64,000 bases of DNA from Paramicrosporidium saccamoebae (taxonomy: Eukaryota; Rozellomycota). The stretch is from assembly GCA_002794465.1 (NCBI GenBank), contig MTSL01000178.1, positions 122,990 through 186,989 of the forward strand, given 5' to 3'. The notes beneath the pieces were generated by a model that saw only the letters and a program-made list of their open reading frames with translations, did no database searches and had not been told where the DNA came from. Within the stretch, counting starts at the first letter, position 1. Each line of letters starts with the position of its first letter. A program made the position numbers and the translations under genes. Below, piece after piece: positions 28,162-38,592 of this stretch.

Positions 28162-30309
28162 ATGAAAGCTGATTGTATGTATGTTTCGGCCGGCTGTTCT
28201 CCCGAGACAGACGTTCTGGATGTATCTCCAGACGGACTACTCGCATACGGTTCGGGCCCGAATGTTCTTATTACATCAGTGACCAATCCAAGAGCGAGGC
28301 TAGTCCAGGAACTTCCTACAGGACACGTCCACTGCATTCGATTGCTATGTAATGTCAGTGGCGCTGTTTGCTGGGTCATGGCAGGTTCCGTAGACGGAAC
28401 CGTGCGCACCTGGACACCAAAAGGGGCTGCAGGTCCTGTTTTAAAGATAGGAAATCCTGTGAATGCTATTGCAGTTGCACGGTCTGGAGACTCGCAGTGG
28501 ATTGTCTGCGCATCGGATACACAGGGCAATGTGCATTTAGCCTCATTTGATGGCAAAGATTATCAAAATGTCACTTCGATGGCTGTCAGTAGTCGTAAAG
28601 TCATCTCGGTAGGGATAATGTTGGTTGAGGGTGTGCCAGTTGTGCTGGCTGGCTTGGGTGATAGTCAACTCGCCGTCCTTATGGACTCCAGGATTGTTCT
28701 TAGACTCGGCGGACATTCCAACTGGATTAATTCTATCGACTGCATTGTCGTTGATGGTGTACTTTATTTTGCAACCGGCTCGTCTGATCGGACTGTGCGG
28801 GTTTGGAAGGTTAGCCCGGTTAAGGAAAAACCGACGGGGTTAGTGGAATTGGTTCCGAGTCGCACCGAATTTGTCCTTTCCAATGGCATTAAATATGAGA
28901 TATCATGCGACACAATCATTTATGGACACGAAGGCATGATAAACTCGGTCCGGTGGGACCGCCAGTCCAAGAGGCGTTGTCTAGTGACCGCCTCGGCAGA
29001 TCGCAGCTTGATCATATGGGAACCCGCCATTGATGGATGGAAAAGTATCATGCAGTTGGGCGAGATTTCTGGTATGAGTACTGCTAGTGGTTTCTTCTCG
29101 GGACTCGTCTGTACTGTTAATGGGAAAGAACGGATCATTGCACACGGTGCCACGGGAAGTATTATACAGTATGCCCGCTCGGATTGTCATGAACTGTACA
29201 AAGTGACAGAACCAATAGTGACAGGCCACACGGGCAGCATTCAGTCATGCTCTTGGGAGCCCAATGGAGAGTTTCTGGCAACTACCAGTCTGGACAAGAC
29301 GACACGTATTTTTGCACCCCGTTTGGATGGCGATTGGAATGAAATTGCCCGTCCGCAGATTCACGGCTACGATATGCAAGCCATCAGTGTCCTCGATTCT
29401 GGCCACTTTCTTTCTGCTGGCGATGAAAAAATTCTTCGATCGTTTGAGGCACCAAAATCATTTTCCATTCGTCTCAAATGCATGAATGGGGCTGCTTTAG
29501 AGGAGAATGAACACGCTGAGGCCGTGGTAGTTCCGGCATTGGGATTGTCTAATAGAATGGGCGGTTCTGAAGATGAAAGAGTCGTCCTCCCTGACATGTC
29601 TCTTGACAAGTCACCCTCCGAGTACGATCTTTGTAAACACACATTTTGGATTGAGACGGATAAGTTGTATGGACACGGCTTGGAGGTTTATTCTCTGGCG
29701 ATTAATCGCACAGGACAATTGGCTGCATCAGCCAGCAAATCAACCACAACCATTGACGCTGCCATCCATTTTTGGTCCCGTAATCCAAACAACACCTGGA
29801 CACCACTCTCGTCCATCAATGTACATGCCTTGACGGTGGTTAGGATGAAATTCTCGCCTGATAGTCGGTATCTCCTCAGCGTATCTCGGGACCGTCATTT
29901 CTCCATAATTGACCTCCGGGAGCAGCCAGTCTGCGTCCAATATCAGGAGGCACATGGTCGAATTATTTGGTGCGCAGACTGGTCCCACGACGGCAGCTTC
30001 TTTGTCACGGGCTCTCGTGATCGCACCATTAAAACCTGGCACCGAACAGGCGACTTGTGGACAGAATCGAGTCGCATTCAATTCGAATCCCCAGTCACTG
30101 CAGTTGCCCTACATGCCTCCAATTTAATGGCTGTTGGTTTAGAAAATGGATCGCTTGCCTTTTATAGACTCACAAACGATGCATGGACATTGGCAGTCAT
30201 GCATAGTAATGCGCATTCTGCACCAATCACTGATCTCCAATGGCGGCCACAGTCTGACCAGTTGGCGGCCGTTTCCAACACTGTTCAAATTTACAGCCTT
30301 GTCAGTTAA
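28162..30309 (+). CDS. ELP2: Elongator complex subunit Elp2 (WD40)
   Basis: A 715-residue protein made of two WD40 propellers, as expected for Elp2, a scaffold of the Elongator complex that modifies wobble uridines in tRNA. Many WD units are visible (GSSDRTVRVWK, TASADRSLIIWE, SRDRTIKTWHRTGDLW). The central stretch TGHTGSIQSCSWEPNGEFLATTSLDKTTRIF is followed by HGYDMQAISVL and KLYGHGLEVYSLAINRTGQLAASA, an order typical of Elp2. It is divergent from RPS2, with about 65 bp between the RPS2 UTR intron and this ATG. Confidence 0.9.
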   Translation: MKADCMYVSAGCSPETDVLDVSPDGLLAYGSGPNVLITSVTNPRARLVQELPTGHVHCIRLLCNVSGAVCWVMAGSVDGTVRTWTPKGAAGPVLKIGNPVNAIAVARSGDSQWIVCASDTQGNVHLASFDGKDYQNVTSMAVSSRKVISVGIMLVEGVPVVLAGLGDSQLAVLMDSRIVLRLGGHSNWINSIDCIVVDGVLYFATGSSDRTVRVWKVSPVKEKPTGLVELVPSRTEFVLSNGIKYEISCDTIIYGHEGMINSVRWDRQSKRRCLVTASADRSLIIWEPAIDGWKSIMQLGEISGMSTASGFFSGLVCTVNGKERIIAHGATGSIIQYARSDCHELYKVTEPIVTGHTGSIQSCSWEPNGEFLATTSLDKTTRIFAPRLDGDWNEIARPQIHGYDMQAISVLDSGHFLSAGDEKILRSFEAPKSFSIRLKCMNGAALEENEHAEAVVVPALGLSNRMGGSEDERVVLPDMSLDKSPSEYDLCKHTFWIETDKLYGHGLEVYSLAINRTGQLAASASKSTTTIDAAIHFWSRNPNNTWTPLSSINVHALTVVRMKFSPDSRYLLSVSRDRHFSIIDLREQPVCVQYQEAHGRIIWCADWSHDGSFFVTGSRDRTIKTWHRTGDLWTESSRIQFESPVTAVALHASNLMAVGLENGSLAFYRLTNDAWTLAVMHSNAHSAPITDLQWRPQSDQLAAVSNTVQIYSLVS

Positions 30310-30555
30310 CGTTAGTGTTAATGTTAGCGAAAGTGACAGTGAAAGGGGAATGATGTGATTAGTCCTGCAGCGAGCCGAGATTGCCCGCATTACCACCGAT
30401 AATATTAGACTAAACTGTTATCGCCAACACCAACTCCTTTAATAGTATCTATCCCTTTTTACTAATAGCCTCCTTTTCTTTACTGCTTTATCTCTCCCCC
30501 CTCACGCACACACATATGGATAAATACGAATAGTTTATTGACCCGTCTTGTTTAC

Positions 30556-30992
<437 letters not shown>

Positions 30993-31059
30993 CTATCGGT
31001 TAGTATCAGCAAGCGTGACGACAAGGGGATGGATGGATGACCAAGGGACGGAAACTTAC
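30993..31059 (-). other. 67-nt 5'-UTR intron of ubiquitin-eL40
   Basis: GTAAGT donor, perfect TACTAAC branch site and CGATAG acceptor, three bases before the ATG. It contains the motif CATCCATCCAT (31029-31039 on the complementary strand). It is the longest intron seen here. Confidence 0.75.
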
Positions 31060-31133
31060 CTTAGGACCAGCGGCACCAACCAGGGTTGGCGGGCAATACA
31101 AGTGGGACGCTGATTGGTGCGAGTTGGAGGACG

Positions 31134-32490
31134 ATGTTGGACAGCGTGTTCTGTCTAGGCGTCTCGGCGTTTATGGTGCTGGGGCCTCTGCTCATAGCAA
31201 ATCACAGTACAAACCATTTGAAGACTAATTGTAGTGTCGACGACGGTGACGCTGGTGCACGGGGCGCGGGTTGCGCAATGGCAGCTGATATTGTTTGTGA
31301 CGATGGCCGGCTGTGTACTAGGCTCGCCCGTCTGGGGTATTCTGCGCGAGTACTTTGAAACCCGCATGGTGGCCATCCAGCTGGTGGGCAATCCGACAAA
31401 TGGAATGTTATTTGGACTGCTGGGGTGGACGATAGCGCTGTTGGGTGGGGCAGCAGCCTTGGGGGTCCCTGTCCCAACAACACTGACCCTGATTTTGGGT
31501 CTATTAGTAGGGGCACGAGTAGCTGGACTGTCCGTCTCCCTTATGCCGCTGGGATCATTGTTGATTGTACACGGTGTGGTTATGGCGGCATCGGTAGTGG
31601 GAAGTCTGATCGCACATTACATGTTTAATAATCTTGTAAACAAGGCTGACGACCCCCTGGATGCCGCCCTATGGCTTCTCCCATTCCTGTTTGTGTTTGT
31701 CATCCCAATCCACGGAACCCTACTGCTCATGTCGCTGTTTCCGCTCGTGGGAAAACCGCTTAGTCCCCTTTGGATGTATCTTTTGGGGGGCGGTCTGCAG
31801 ATTGTATTCATGGCAACAACGCTGGTGTGGGCGCGAGTATTCATTGTCAATCGGACGAAGCGGTTAGTGTTTGAGCGTCATCCCCAAAATGTGTTGGAAT
31901 ATGCGCCGTCATTGGGAGAGCAGCGTCTGGCGGAGCGCGGAATGGTGGTGGGAAGACAATCTCCGTCACCGTCGGCCGATTCAGGATCAAGTCAAGGCTT
32001 GAACAAGTCACGTGCCGAAGAATCCTTCACCCTGTTACTACTGGCCATTTTAGCCATTTCGGGAATCACGCAGGGGATTTTGGACATGGGTACGATTTTG
32101 GGAATGCATCGGGTGTTTTCAGGTCTAACAGGCACTCCAAGGGCATTCTGGCTGTTGGGAATCTCCTCGGTGGTACTCAGTGTGCCGATGGTTCTTCTGA
32201 CGACAAGACGGATAGCAAAGCCTCTGGGCGACATTGCGGCACTGGGGATGATGATGACAACAGCCGTGGAGCTGGGATGTTATCTACCGATGCAGGCGGC
32301 CTTGTTCCTGGGATGGCCCATTAGTCCGGTGCTATGCAAATTACCCGCGGTGCTATTAGTAGCGTGGCTTGGTGGTCGCGGTATCCATCGGAGGACGGCC
32401 TTGCAAGCGACATTGGCCGTGACTCTTTCCCCCATAATTGTTGTTTCGTTGGTAGCCCTTACTGCGTTCCTTGTTGCCATGTGGAGATGA
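31134..32490 (+). CDS. PiT/SLC20-like membrane protein with eroded transport motifs
   Basis: Exon 1 (31134-31206) and exon 2 (31235-32490) are joined by a 28-nt GTACAA...TAG intron; 442 aa. The helix pattern and duplicated layout follow the inorganic phosphate transporter (PiT) family: a first motif helix, then FVTMAGCVLGSPVWGILREY, then AALGVPVPTTLTLILGLLVG, a large cytosolic loop with a Ser-rich stretch, and a second half with FLGWPISPVLCKLP. The signature GANDVAN of the family is replaced by GPLLIANHMST in the first half and by SGITQGILDMGTILG in the second. PxSxTH becomes PVPTTL. Transport of phosphate is therefore doubtful. The ATG is about 75 bp from the 5' end of ubiquitin-eL40. Confidence 0.65.
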
Positions 32491-32834
32491 TCCATGTTGA
32501 GACGATGGAGCTTTGGTAATAGATGGACAAAGGGTACATTGTAAAATATGATAGACTAAAATACATAATATAAGTATGCCAATATTGACAGACCAGAGAG
32601 AGAGATATAGTGCGAATGCTAATATGAGTATGGTGTTTAAGTGGAGGGAGACTTGATTAGATTGAGAGAAACATGATCAAGTAGAGGACCTGATGAAACG
32701 GAGGAAATTCTGATCAACTAGAAAGACCTGATTAAACAAAGAAAATTCTGATCAACTAGAAAGAAACAATTCATCTCCCATGTCATATAACACCACATAT
32801 CGCATATCACAAACCAGCCGGGGTAGTCTTCAAT
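32491..32834. repeat. Intergenic region with a 38-bp direct repeat
   Basis: Two adjacent 38-bp units (GACCTGAT...AAATTCTGATCAACTAGAAA) lie at about 32687-32763, preceded by looser GAT(C/T)A-containing copies from 32650. No gene is seen. Confidence 0.5.
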
Positions 32835-33293
32835 ATGACGGACAAGCTTATGATGTCGCTCGACGACATAATCAAAACCGAAAAGCCGCGTCACTCTGCC
32901 TCACGCGGCCGTGCTGGACGTGGCCGTGGTGCTTCAAGGGGAGTGAGCAAGACACATTCGGTGCGCAGCCATACCGCTTCAAGACCCAACACCCGACCCA
33001 CCGACACTCGACGGGATAACCGTCCCGAAACTCGTCCGGTAAGCCGTCCAGTAGCCCGTCCAGCAACCCGTCAGACGACTCGTCCTCATACCGCCCAGCG
33101 ACCCTCAACTCAGCGACCTGTCCGTTCGCCGACAAAGAAGCAACAGAATTATGAAATCACCATTGTTAACGACCGCGCATCGGAAGCACCGACCTCGTAC
33201 CGCACAATGGACGTTTATCCCAGTCGACCCGCAGTAGAGCGATACCGTCCGCCGGTGACATATGGACATATGGAACAGATCCGCAAGCCTTAA
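32835..33293 (+). CDS. Aly/Yra1-like mRNA export adaptor fragment: UAP56-binding motif and Arg-rich tail without an RRM
   Basis: A 152-residue basic protein. It opens with MTDKLMMSLDDIIK, nearly the UAP56-binding motif of Aly/REF (MSLDDIIK), followed by an RG-rich tract (RGRAGRGRGASRG), exactly as in Aly. The RRM that should follow is absent; instead there is an Arg/Pro/Thr tract with RPxTRPxxRP units (residues 50-105) and a tail ending GHMEQIRKP. It probably binds the UAP56/Sub2 helicase and RNA, like the RRM-less adaptors UIF and CHTOP. The stop is part of TAATAAA. I see no splice that would add an RRM before the next gene. Confidence 0.6.
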   Translation: MTDKLMMSLDDIIKTEKPRHSASRGRAGRGRGASRGVSKTHSVRSHTASRPNTRPTDTRRDNRPETRPVSRPVARPATRQTTRPHTAQRPSTQRPVRSPTKKQQNYEITIVNDRASEAPTSYRTMDVYPSRPAVERYRPPVTYGHMEQIRKP

Positions 33294-33304
33294 TAAATTC
33301 GTTT

Positions 33305-34627
33305 CTATTTCTGCTTCTTCTTCTCCAATAGGGCCAATAGTTTTCGGACCTCAGTCATTGTAATGCCAATGGATGCGGCCACGGTGAGATAGGCGTGCGG
33401 ATAGGCCGTATGATGAGTCCCAAATGGCTGTCCCATTCGGACGAGACGCGCTCCCGAGACGGAACGATGGAATAGACGTGCGCCAAGCATATCGTCAGTT
33501 GGATCTACTACGAGGGCTATAGATATGTCATTGGAGGGTGTCTCCAAGACTCGATGGCTCAAGCAGAGTCCCTCCTTCAATGCCTTGAAACAGTCGATCC
33601 GTTGCTGCAATAATTGACGGTAACCAACGGCTCCCATGGACAGCAAGGTGATGAGCAGATCGAGAAGGGGTGAAATGCTGGCTCGGCCTGGATAGAGAGC
33701 AGCCACTTCGGCACAAAGGACGTCTGCTCCAAAGACAATCGATCCTCCAACGGGAACCATGAAATTCTTGTCGCTGCTCTGTATCACTGCCGTCACTAAA
33801 CCCCGACGGATGGCTTCATTTAGTTGCTTGGTGACAACATTGGATTGCAATCCGTAGGCATTGTTGACCACTTGGGGGATGGCGTAGAGCTGACACAATT
33901 CTCCAATTGCACATATATTGTCACAGCCTCGTGGTGCAAAGCAACTGCTGGTTGCCACCACTGCTGCAATATTTTCTGCGCCCAGACGGCCAATGGTTGT
34001 CTCGAGGGCATTCAAATCTGTACTCACTTGATCCCTCATCAGACAGTTCTCCACCACCACCAGTTCCAGTCCCGTAAAGCTGACACATTTCACACACGAT
34101 TTCTGGTCGATTCTCGGCATCAGTACATAGCGACTTTTGGGACGTCGAAGGGCTATTACTCGCAATACACAGGCCAATCCCATTCCTGTGGCTACCGGCA
34201 GCACTAGCACACCTCCCAACATTCCCAATTGTAGACCTGCCACCTTGATTGCCTGTTTCACCAGCTTGGTGGTAATAATCTGTATGAGGGAAGATCCGGG
34301 GGCTTTGGGCTGCACCTCTGTCAGTTCACCTGACCGGCCAATGCCATGGGCCAGACCAAAATGTCTTCTTTTCACGATTCCCGAGTATACTCGTCCTTCC
34401 CGCTCACCCGCTCCGCAAGAGTCTGGGTTGTTGTTTGCGTCCATGCATGCGAGCTTGTTTATAATAAACTCAATGGTGCTGTCATCGTATCCTTTTGAGG
34501 GCAGGGTCGGGTTGCCTAGAAAGTCCAGAAACAGCTTTTCCCGCTTCTCCACTGCCTGTCCCGCCTGTTGCAATACGCTCTCTCCACACTGGTCTAATTG
34601 ACTGCCAATAACTGTCTGTGCTCTCAT
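33305..34627 (-). CDS. O-phosphoseryl-tRNA(Sec):selenocysteinyl-tRNA synthase (SepSecS)
   Basis: A 440-residue PLP enzyme that converts phosphoseryl-tRNA(Sec) to selenocysteinyl-tRNA(Sec). The match to the family is clear along the whole length: GEREGRVYSGIVKRRHF, HGIGRSGELTEVQPKAPGSS, PVATGMGLA, PRIDQKSCVK, TSSCFAPRGCDNI, VNNAYGLQS, and SSDKNFMVPVGGSIVFG with the PLP lysine. YPGRASISPLLDLLITLLSMG and SGARLVRMGQ follow. All the usual substrate-contacting Arg and Lys regions look intact, so it should be active. No intron is needed. It shares a 38-bp gap between start codons with the next gene. Confidence 0.95.
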   Translation of the reverse strand: MRAQTVIGSQLDQCGESVLQQAGQAVEKREKLFLDFLGNPTLPSKGYDDSTIEFIINKLACMDANNNPDSCGAGEREGRVYSGIVKRRHFGLAHGIGRSGELTEVQPKAPGSSLIQIITTKLVKQAIKVAGLQLGMLGGVLVLPVATGMGLACVLRVIALRRPKSRYVLMPRIDQKSCVKCVSFTGLELVVVENCLMRDQVSTDLNALETTIGRLGAENIAAVVATSSCFAPRGCDNICAIGELCQLYAIPQVVNNAYGLQSNVVTKQLNEAIRRGLVTAVIQSSDKNFMVPVGGSIVFGADVLCAEVAALYPGRASISPLLDLLITLLSMGAVGYRQLLQQRIDCFKALKEGLCLSHRVLETPSNDISIALVVDPTDDMLGARLFHRSVSGARLVRMGQPFGTHHTAYPHAYLTVAASIGITMTEVRKLLALLEKKKQK

Positions 34628-34665
34628 TGGCGGGATTACAATTAGTCGCCCTCCCCTTGTCAGCC

Positions 34666-36918
34666 ATGGAATTTGAACTCGGCAAATTGACGCCAGTCTC
34701 CGACACCACTGTCCATTCGGCCTTTTCCGACCATGCCCATTCTCCGCCCAAACGGGGACCCGGACGACCCCGCGGCAGCACTACTAAGAAGCTAAAAGCC
34801 CTCGAGGCCCTGTTTAATGACCCCAATATCATGGCGGCCGGCCGGAGGAGCACCAAGACCAGTCCCACCTTGGGCGAGGCCGAGACTACTGCCGAATTCC
34901 ATCGTGCCTGTCAGTATGGACAGGTTGGATTGGTCGACTCTATGGTGCGCAAGGACAAGGTCGATGTCAATTGTCGCGATTCCTCCCTCAATACTCCATT
35001 GCATGAGGCCGTCAGCCATAGACAGGTGCAGGTAGTCACCATGCTCCTCAAATTTGGTGCCGATCCTGAGGCCGAAAATATTATTGGAGAAAAGCCCGTC
35101 TCCCTCGCCGGTGTCCATGAAATTGTTGAGCTGTTGGCAGATTTTTCACAGTGCAGCAAAGAGGCCGAGGTTGAGTCGCTGTTTCGGTATTGTTGGCTGG
35201 GACAGATTTTAAATTTGCACAGGAAATGGATTGGCGACAATGAAGATGCAAACCTTGTTGACAAGAATGGCTCTACTGGCTTGCATTATGCAGCAATTAG
35301 AGATTATGCCCAGGTGGCCGGGATGCTAATCTCTGCCGGAATCGACATTAATGCGGCAAACAAGAAAGGAAACACGGCATTGCATGAGGCTTGTCGTTTC
35401 TCATCTCCCGAAACATTACGGCTCCTGCTCGAGGCGGGGGCCCTTTACTCCATTTTGAACAATTCTGGACACTCGCCCATTTATTATGCCAGCAAGGCCC
35501 TCCGAAGGGTGTTTCGGAAATTTGCCCGTGACAAGGGCATTGACGACCCCGATTTCCTTTTGGCAGCGAGTACTCAGCGCTATGTGGAAGTGTCCGAGGG
35601 CGATGCCGAGGAAGAAGACGAAGCGGAAGAGTCGGGTATAATGATTAATCATCGGTTGGGAGGGTTGACGAGGGAAGAACGGAAATTGCAGCAGATGTTG
35701 GCCATTTTCAGTAGGTCAGTGTCGGGTGAGGTGGAGGGGAAGCGGAAAAAGTTGTCGAATCGGTCTCGTCCTCAGAACAGCGGAATTGTGACTGAGGAGG
35801 AACTGACCCCGCCCAGGCCATCCAGACCAAGGAATCATGGCCGGCCGGTGAGAATAGATCCGACATATGTTGACAAGTCCTCCGGGAGGACACAACTTCA
35901 CAAATTTGCTGCTCGGGGGAAACTGACAGAAATTGCCGATTTATTAAAACTTGATGACAGTCTCATCCAGCGAACTGACAACGGCGGCTATTTGGCTTTG
36001 CATGAAGCCTGTCTCGGGGGACAGCTAGGGGCTGTGAAGGCTCTAATTGAAGCCGGTTCAAATATCAACGCCACCTCCAATAATGGCGATACGCCTCTGC
36101 ATGATGCAGTGGAAAATGTGCATGTGGATATTGTAAAATATTTATTGTCCAAAGGTGCCGATACCAAGGCAAAGAATAAGAATGGAGACCGACCCATTGA
36201 TGTTTCCAAAGATGCGCAAATAGTCGATATCCTACGGGGCACTAACAAGTTGTCTGACTTGGACTTTTATGATCCCGACTTCAAATCACGTGGCCGTAAG
36301 GCGCACAGCACAAAGTTGCACGACTCGAAGGAACCGAAAGAATCAAAGGAATCGAAAGATTTTGATTCTAAACCACCCGGCTCAGAGTCTGAGGAAACCG
36401 GGACACCCAGGAGATCATCTCGACGTGCTCCGATAGAGGCTGGTCTAGATAAGCTTTTTGGAAAGACAAATGGTCGCAAGATTATTGAAATTGTCACCAA
36501 TGAACCGCTGGTACAACTTCACTGTGGGGCCACCGATATGGAAAATGCTGGCTGGTACTACCTGGGGGCCCAAGCCGATGCCCTCTTCCAGAAATCCTTC
36601 CATCCTCTCCGTCTCCAAGACTCAGTGCCCCTCAGCAAACGGCGTCATCTCTCTCCCGAAGAGACGGACCGTCTGCTCGACTCTGCAATCGTCGACCGAC
36701 TCGGTAATTTCCGCAAATACTTGGTTGCTGATCCAATTCTCCTGACTAAAGAGTCGGTCCAACGGGCCTTTGACCGTGCAGGGGGTTCTCTGGCCAATGT
36801 TCCAGTGTTATATGCTGATCTGCAGCGATTGGCACGAAGGCCGGACGATGAGACGGCCCACCTCCCACCAAAGCTAAAGATGAAATGGCAGCGCAAGTCG
36901 GCAGAAAACCCGGCATAA
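34666..36918 (+). CDS. AT-hook ankyrin-repeat protein (Hos4/Set3-complex-like)
   Basis: 750 residues from the ATG at 34666; the frame also opens at 34618, but that start would overlap the SepSecS start. An AT-hook (KRGPGRPRGST) lies near residue 30. Ankyrin repeats follow in two blocks: residues 75-310 (for example NTPLHEAVSHRQVQVVTMLL, NTALHEACRFSSPETLRLLL) and 415-540 (RTQLHKFAARGKLTEIADLL, DTPLHDAVENVHVDIVKYLL). A C-terminal region (residues 620-720) is conserved-looking, with EPLVQLHCG. This order resembles Hos4, an ankyrin subunit of the Set3 histone deacetylase complex, but other chromatin ankyrin proteins are possible. The stop overlaps TAATAAA. Confidence 0.65.
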   Translation: MEFELGKLTPVSDTTVHSAFSDHAHSPPKRGPGRPRGSTTKKLKALEALFNDPNIMAAGRRSTKTSPTLGEAETTAEFHRACQYGQVGLVDSMVRKDKVDVNCRDSSLNTPLHEAVSHRQVQVVTMLLKFGADPEAENIIGEKPVSLAGVHEIVELLADFSQCSKEAEVESLFRYCWLGQILNLHRKWIGDNEDANLVDKNGSTGLHYAAIRDYAQVAGMLISAGIDINAANKKGNTALHEACRFSSPETLRLLLEAGALYSILNNSGHSPIYYASKALRRVFRKFARDKGIDDPDFLLAASTQRYVEVSEGDAEEEDEAEESGIMINHRLGGLTREERKLQQMLAIFSRSVSGEVEGKRKKLSNRSRPQNSGIVTEEELTPPRPSRPRNHGRPVRIDPTYVDKSSGRTQLHKFAARGKLTEIADLLKLDDSLIQRTDNGGYLALHEACLGGQLGAVKALIEAGSNINATSNNGDTPLHDAVENVHVDIVKYLLSKGADTKAKNKNGDRPIDVSKDAQIVDILRGTNKLSDLDFYDPDFKSRGRKAHSTKLHDSKEPKESKESKDFDSKPPGSESEETGTPRRSSRRAPIEAGLDKLFGKTNGRKIIEIVTNEPLVQLHCGATDMENAGWYYLGAQADALFQKSFHPLRLQDSVPLSKRRHLSPEETDRLLDSAIVDRLGNFRKYLVADPILLTKESVQRAFDRAGGSLANVPVLYADLQRLARRPDDETAHLPPKLKMKWQRKSAENPA

Positions 36919-36934
36919 TAAATATTTTTTGTTA

Positions 36935-37211
36935 ATGGCGACAATTTCTGCCGGAGTGCAGGTAGCGCATTGGAATGGAATGCTCATGAATGTAGTTTGC
37001 AAGATGGAGTGCAGTGGGAGTGGGACTCGTCGCCGGCGTATTCAGTGGGACGCGTAGAACGTCGGCAACCAAAGAACACAAAACAGAGGACAATGTCTCG
37101 ACGGGTCGACTGGAGGAACATGGACATTCTGTCGGTGTCTCAGCAGGTCGGCCAGCGGATAATGCGTCTGACGCAGAATGGACGCGCTACATTGAATCCA
37201 CCTCCTCATAA
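36935..37211 (+). CDS. Probable mitochondrial ATP synthase subunit e, two exons
   Basis: Exon 1 (36935-36961) and exon 2 (36996-37211) are joined by a 34-nt GTAGCG...TAG intron; 80 aa. After a short N-terminus comes a single hydrophobic segment with the family pattern: FARWSAVGVGLVAGVFSG, corresponding to the LGRYSALFLGVAYGA region of subunit e, including the GxxxG-type dimer motif. The remaining 50 residues are charged and polar. Subunit e sits in the inner membrane part of the F1Fo dimer interface. The stop is in TAATAAA. The ATG lies only 17 bp after the previous stop. Confidence 0.6.
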
Positions 37212-37305
37212 TAAAATGAATCGATTATGAACACGATGACGAGGGTAGGAGTTGGTTAATCCCGAGACTGGAAATGAAAAGAAATTGTTAACCAAATCGC
37301 GCGGT

Positions 37306-38430
37306 ATGAATACGTCGCCAAGTCGGATAGCCACCATCACTAGCAAAATAGTCAGTTTGGTCTCTTCTCCACTCCGACAATTGCAGGATGGGATGACCGT
37401 GGATGATGAGATTACACTCCGGACGCGCTCCGGCTCGGGGGGACTGGTGAGTTCGGAGGGGGCAAGCGGGGAATATTTCCCAGCCGCATCCACCGAGGTC
37501 TTTCAGCCGTCGCGTGGAATCAGCGATGAAAGTATCCCCACGGCAGTCGAGCGGGAATTTGATCCCATCGGACTGATTGCCTTTGAGTCGCCGTCAAAGT
37601 CAACCCGAGCGAACAATATGAGTACCCCGCCGCGTGGGACATTATTGGATATTGACTCGCTCTCTCCTCTCTCACCAACATCACAGCCAAAATACACAGA
37701 ACGAGAAATGACCCTTTTAAAAACACAATTTGATGACCGCACCGAGCGGCAAACAGAGCTTCTTCAGACTGAAATTGCCATTCTCCAAGAAAAATATGCG
37801 GCCGCCCTAACCGCTGGAGAGGAGATGCGCAGTCTTCTTGGCGAATATGAGCGGACGATGGCCCAGGTGGTGGAAATTCGACATCAGAGCACGGATCAGC
37901 TTGGCAGCATAGAGCAGCTGGCGCAGGAAAAGAGGCAATTGTTGGTCGACATGCAGGCCATGCAGATTGCCTTTGCCAACTTGAAGCAACGCTATGATGA
38001 GAACAAGACGATGAATGAACAACTCAGACTAGTACGTTCTATTTTAGTATTAATGCTATAGCATGAACAAGGCCTAAAGGCCAACATTGCCGCCCTCCAA
38101 ACGGACCTACAGAATGCCGATCGTCGCTACGAAACACTCCACAGCCACGCCGAGTTGAAGCTACAAGAAGCCAACGAGGAATTGTATCGTCTCCAAACGA
38201 CACTCGAGATTGAGTTGTCGGCGACACGGGCAAAACTGCATAAATCCGAGCTAAAGGTGAGCGGACTGGAGGGTGCAGTGGAGGCCAAAAGTCGGGAGAA
38301 TTCCGAGCTGATGGCCATTTGCGATGAGCTAATCCAGAAGATTGACTCGCAGGCGGCAGTAGCTGGGGGGACGTCCAGGTCGGCCAATATACTAGCCTCT
38401 TTGAATTTAAATAGGGTAACCAATCAGTAA
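37306..38430 (+). CDS. TACC-domain protein (Alp7/Mia1-like spindle and microtubule factor)
   Basis: Exon 1 (37306-38031) and exon 2 (38062-38430) are joined by a 30-nt GTACGT...TAG intron; 364 aa. The frame is open upstream to 37252, but without an ATG. The N-terminal half is Ser/Pro-rich and probably disordered. Residues about 145-350 are a continuous coiled coil that matches the TACC domain: RYETLHSHAELKLQEANEEL, LHKSELKVSGLEGAVEAKSR and ENSELMAICDELIQKI, which closely follow the ends of animal TACC and fission yeast Alp7. TACC proteins bring TOG/XMAP215 proteins to spindle poles. The join restores the heptad pattern, supporting the intron. Confidence 0.85.
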
Positions 38431-38592
38431 ATTTCCCTGCACAGGATATCGAGTCAGCGAAATTTTGCGGTATCAAGCCATTAGCTTCACAGGATATCAA
38501 TAATACGGGATATCAGGTCAGCCTGATATTGATGGGTATGCTACTCGAATACATCTCACCCTTGACCAGGGGTAGCGTCGTCCGGATCCGAA

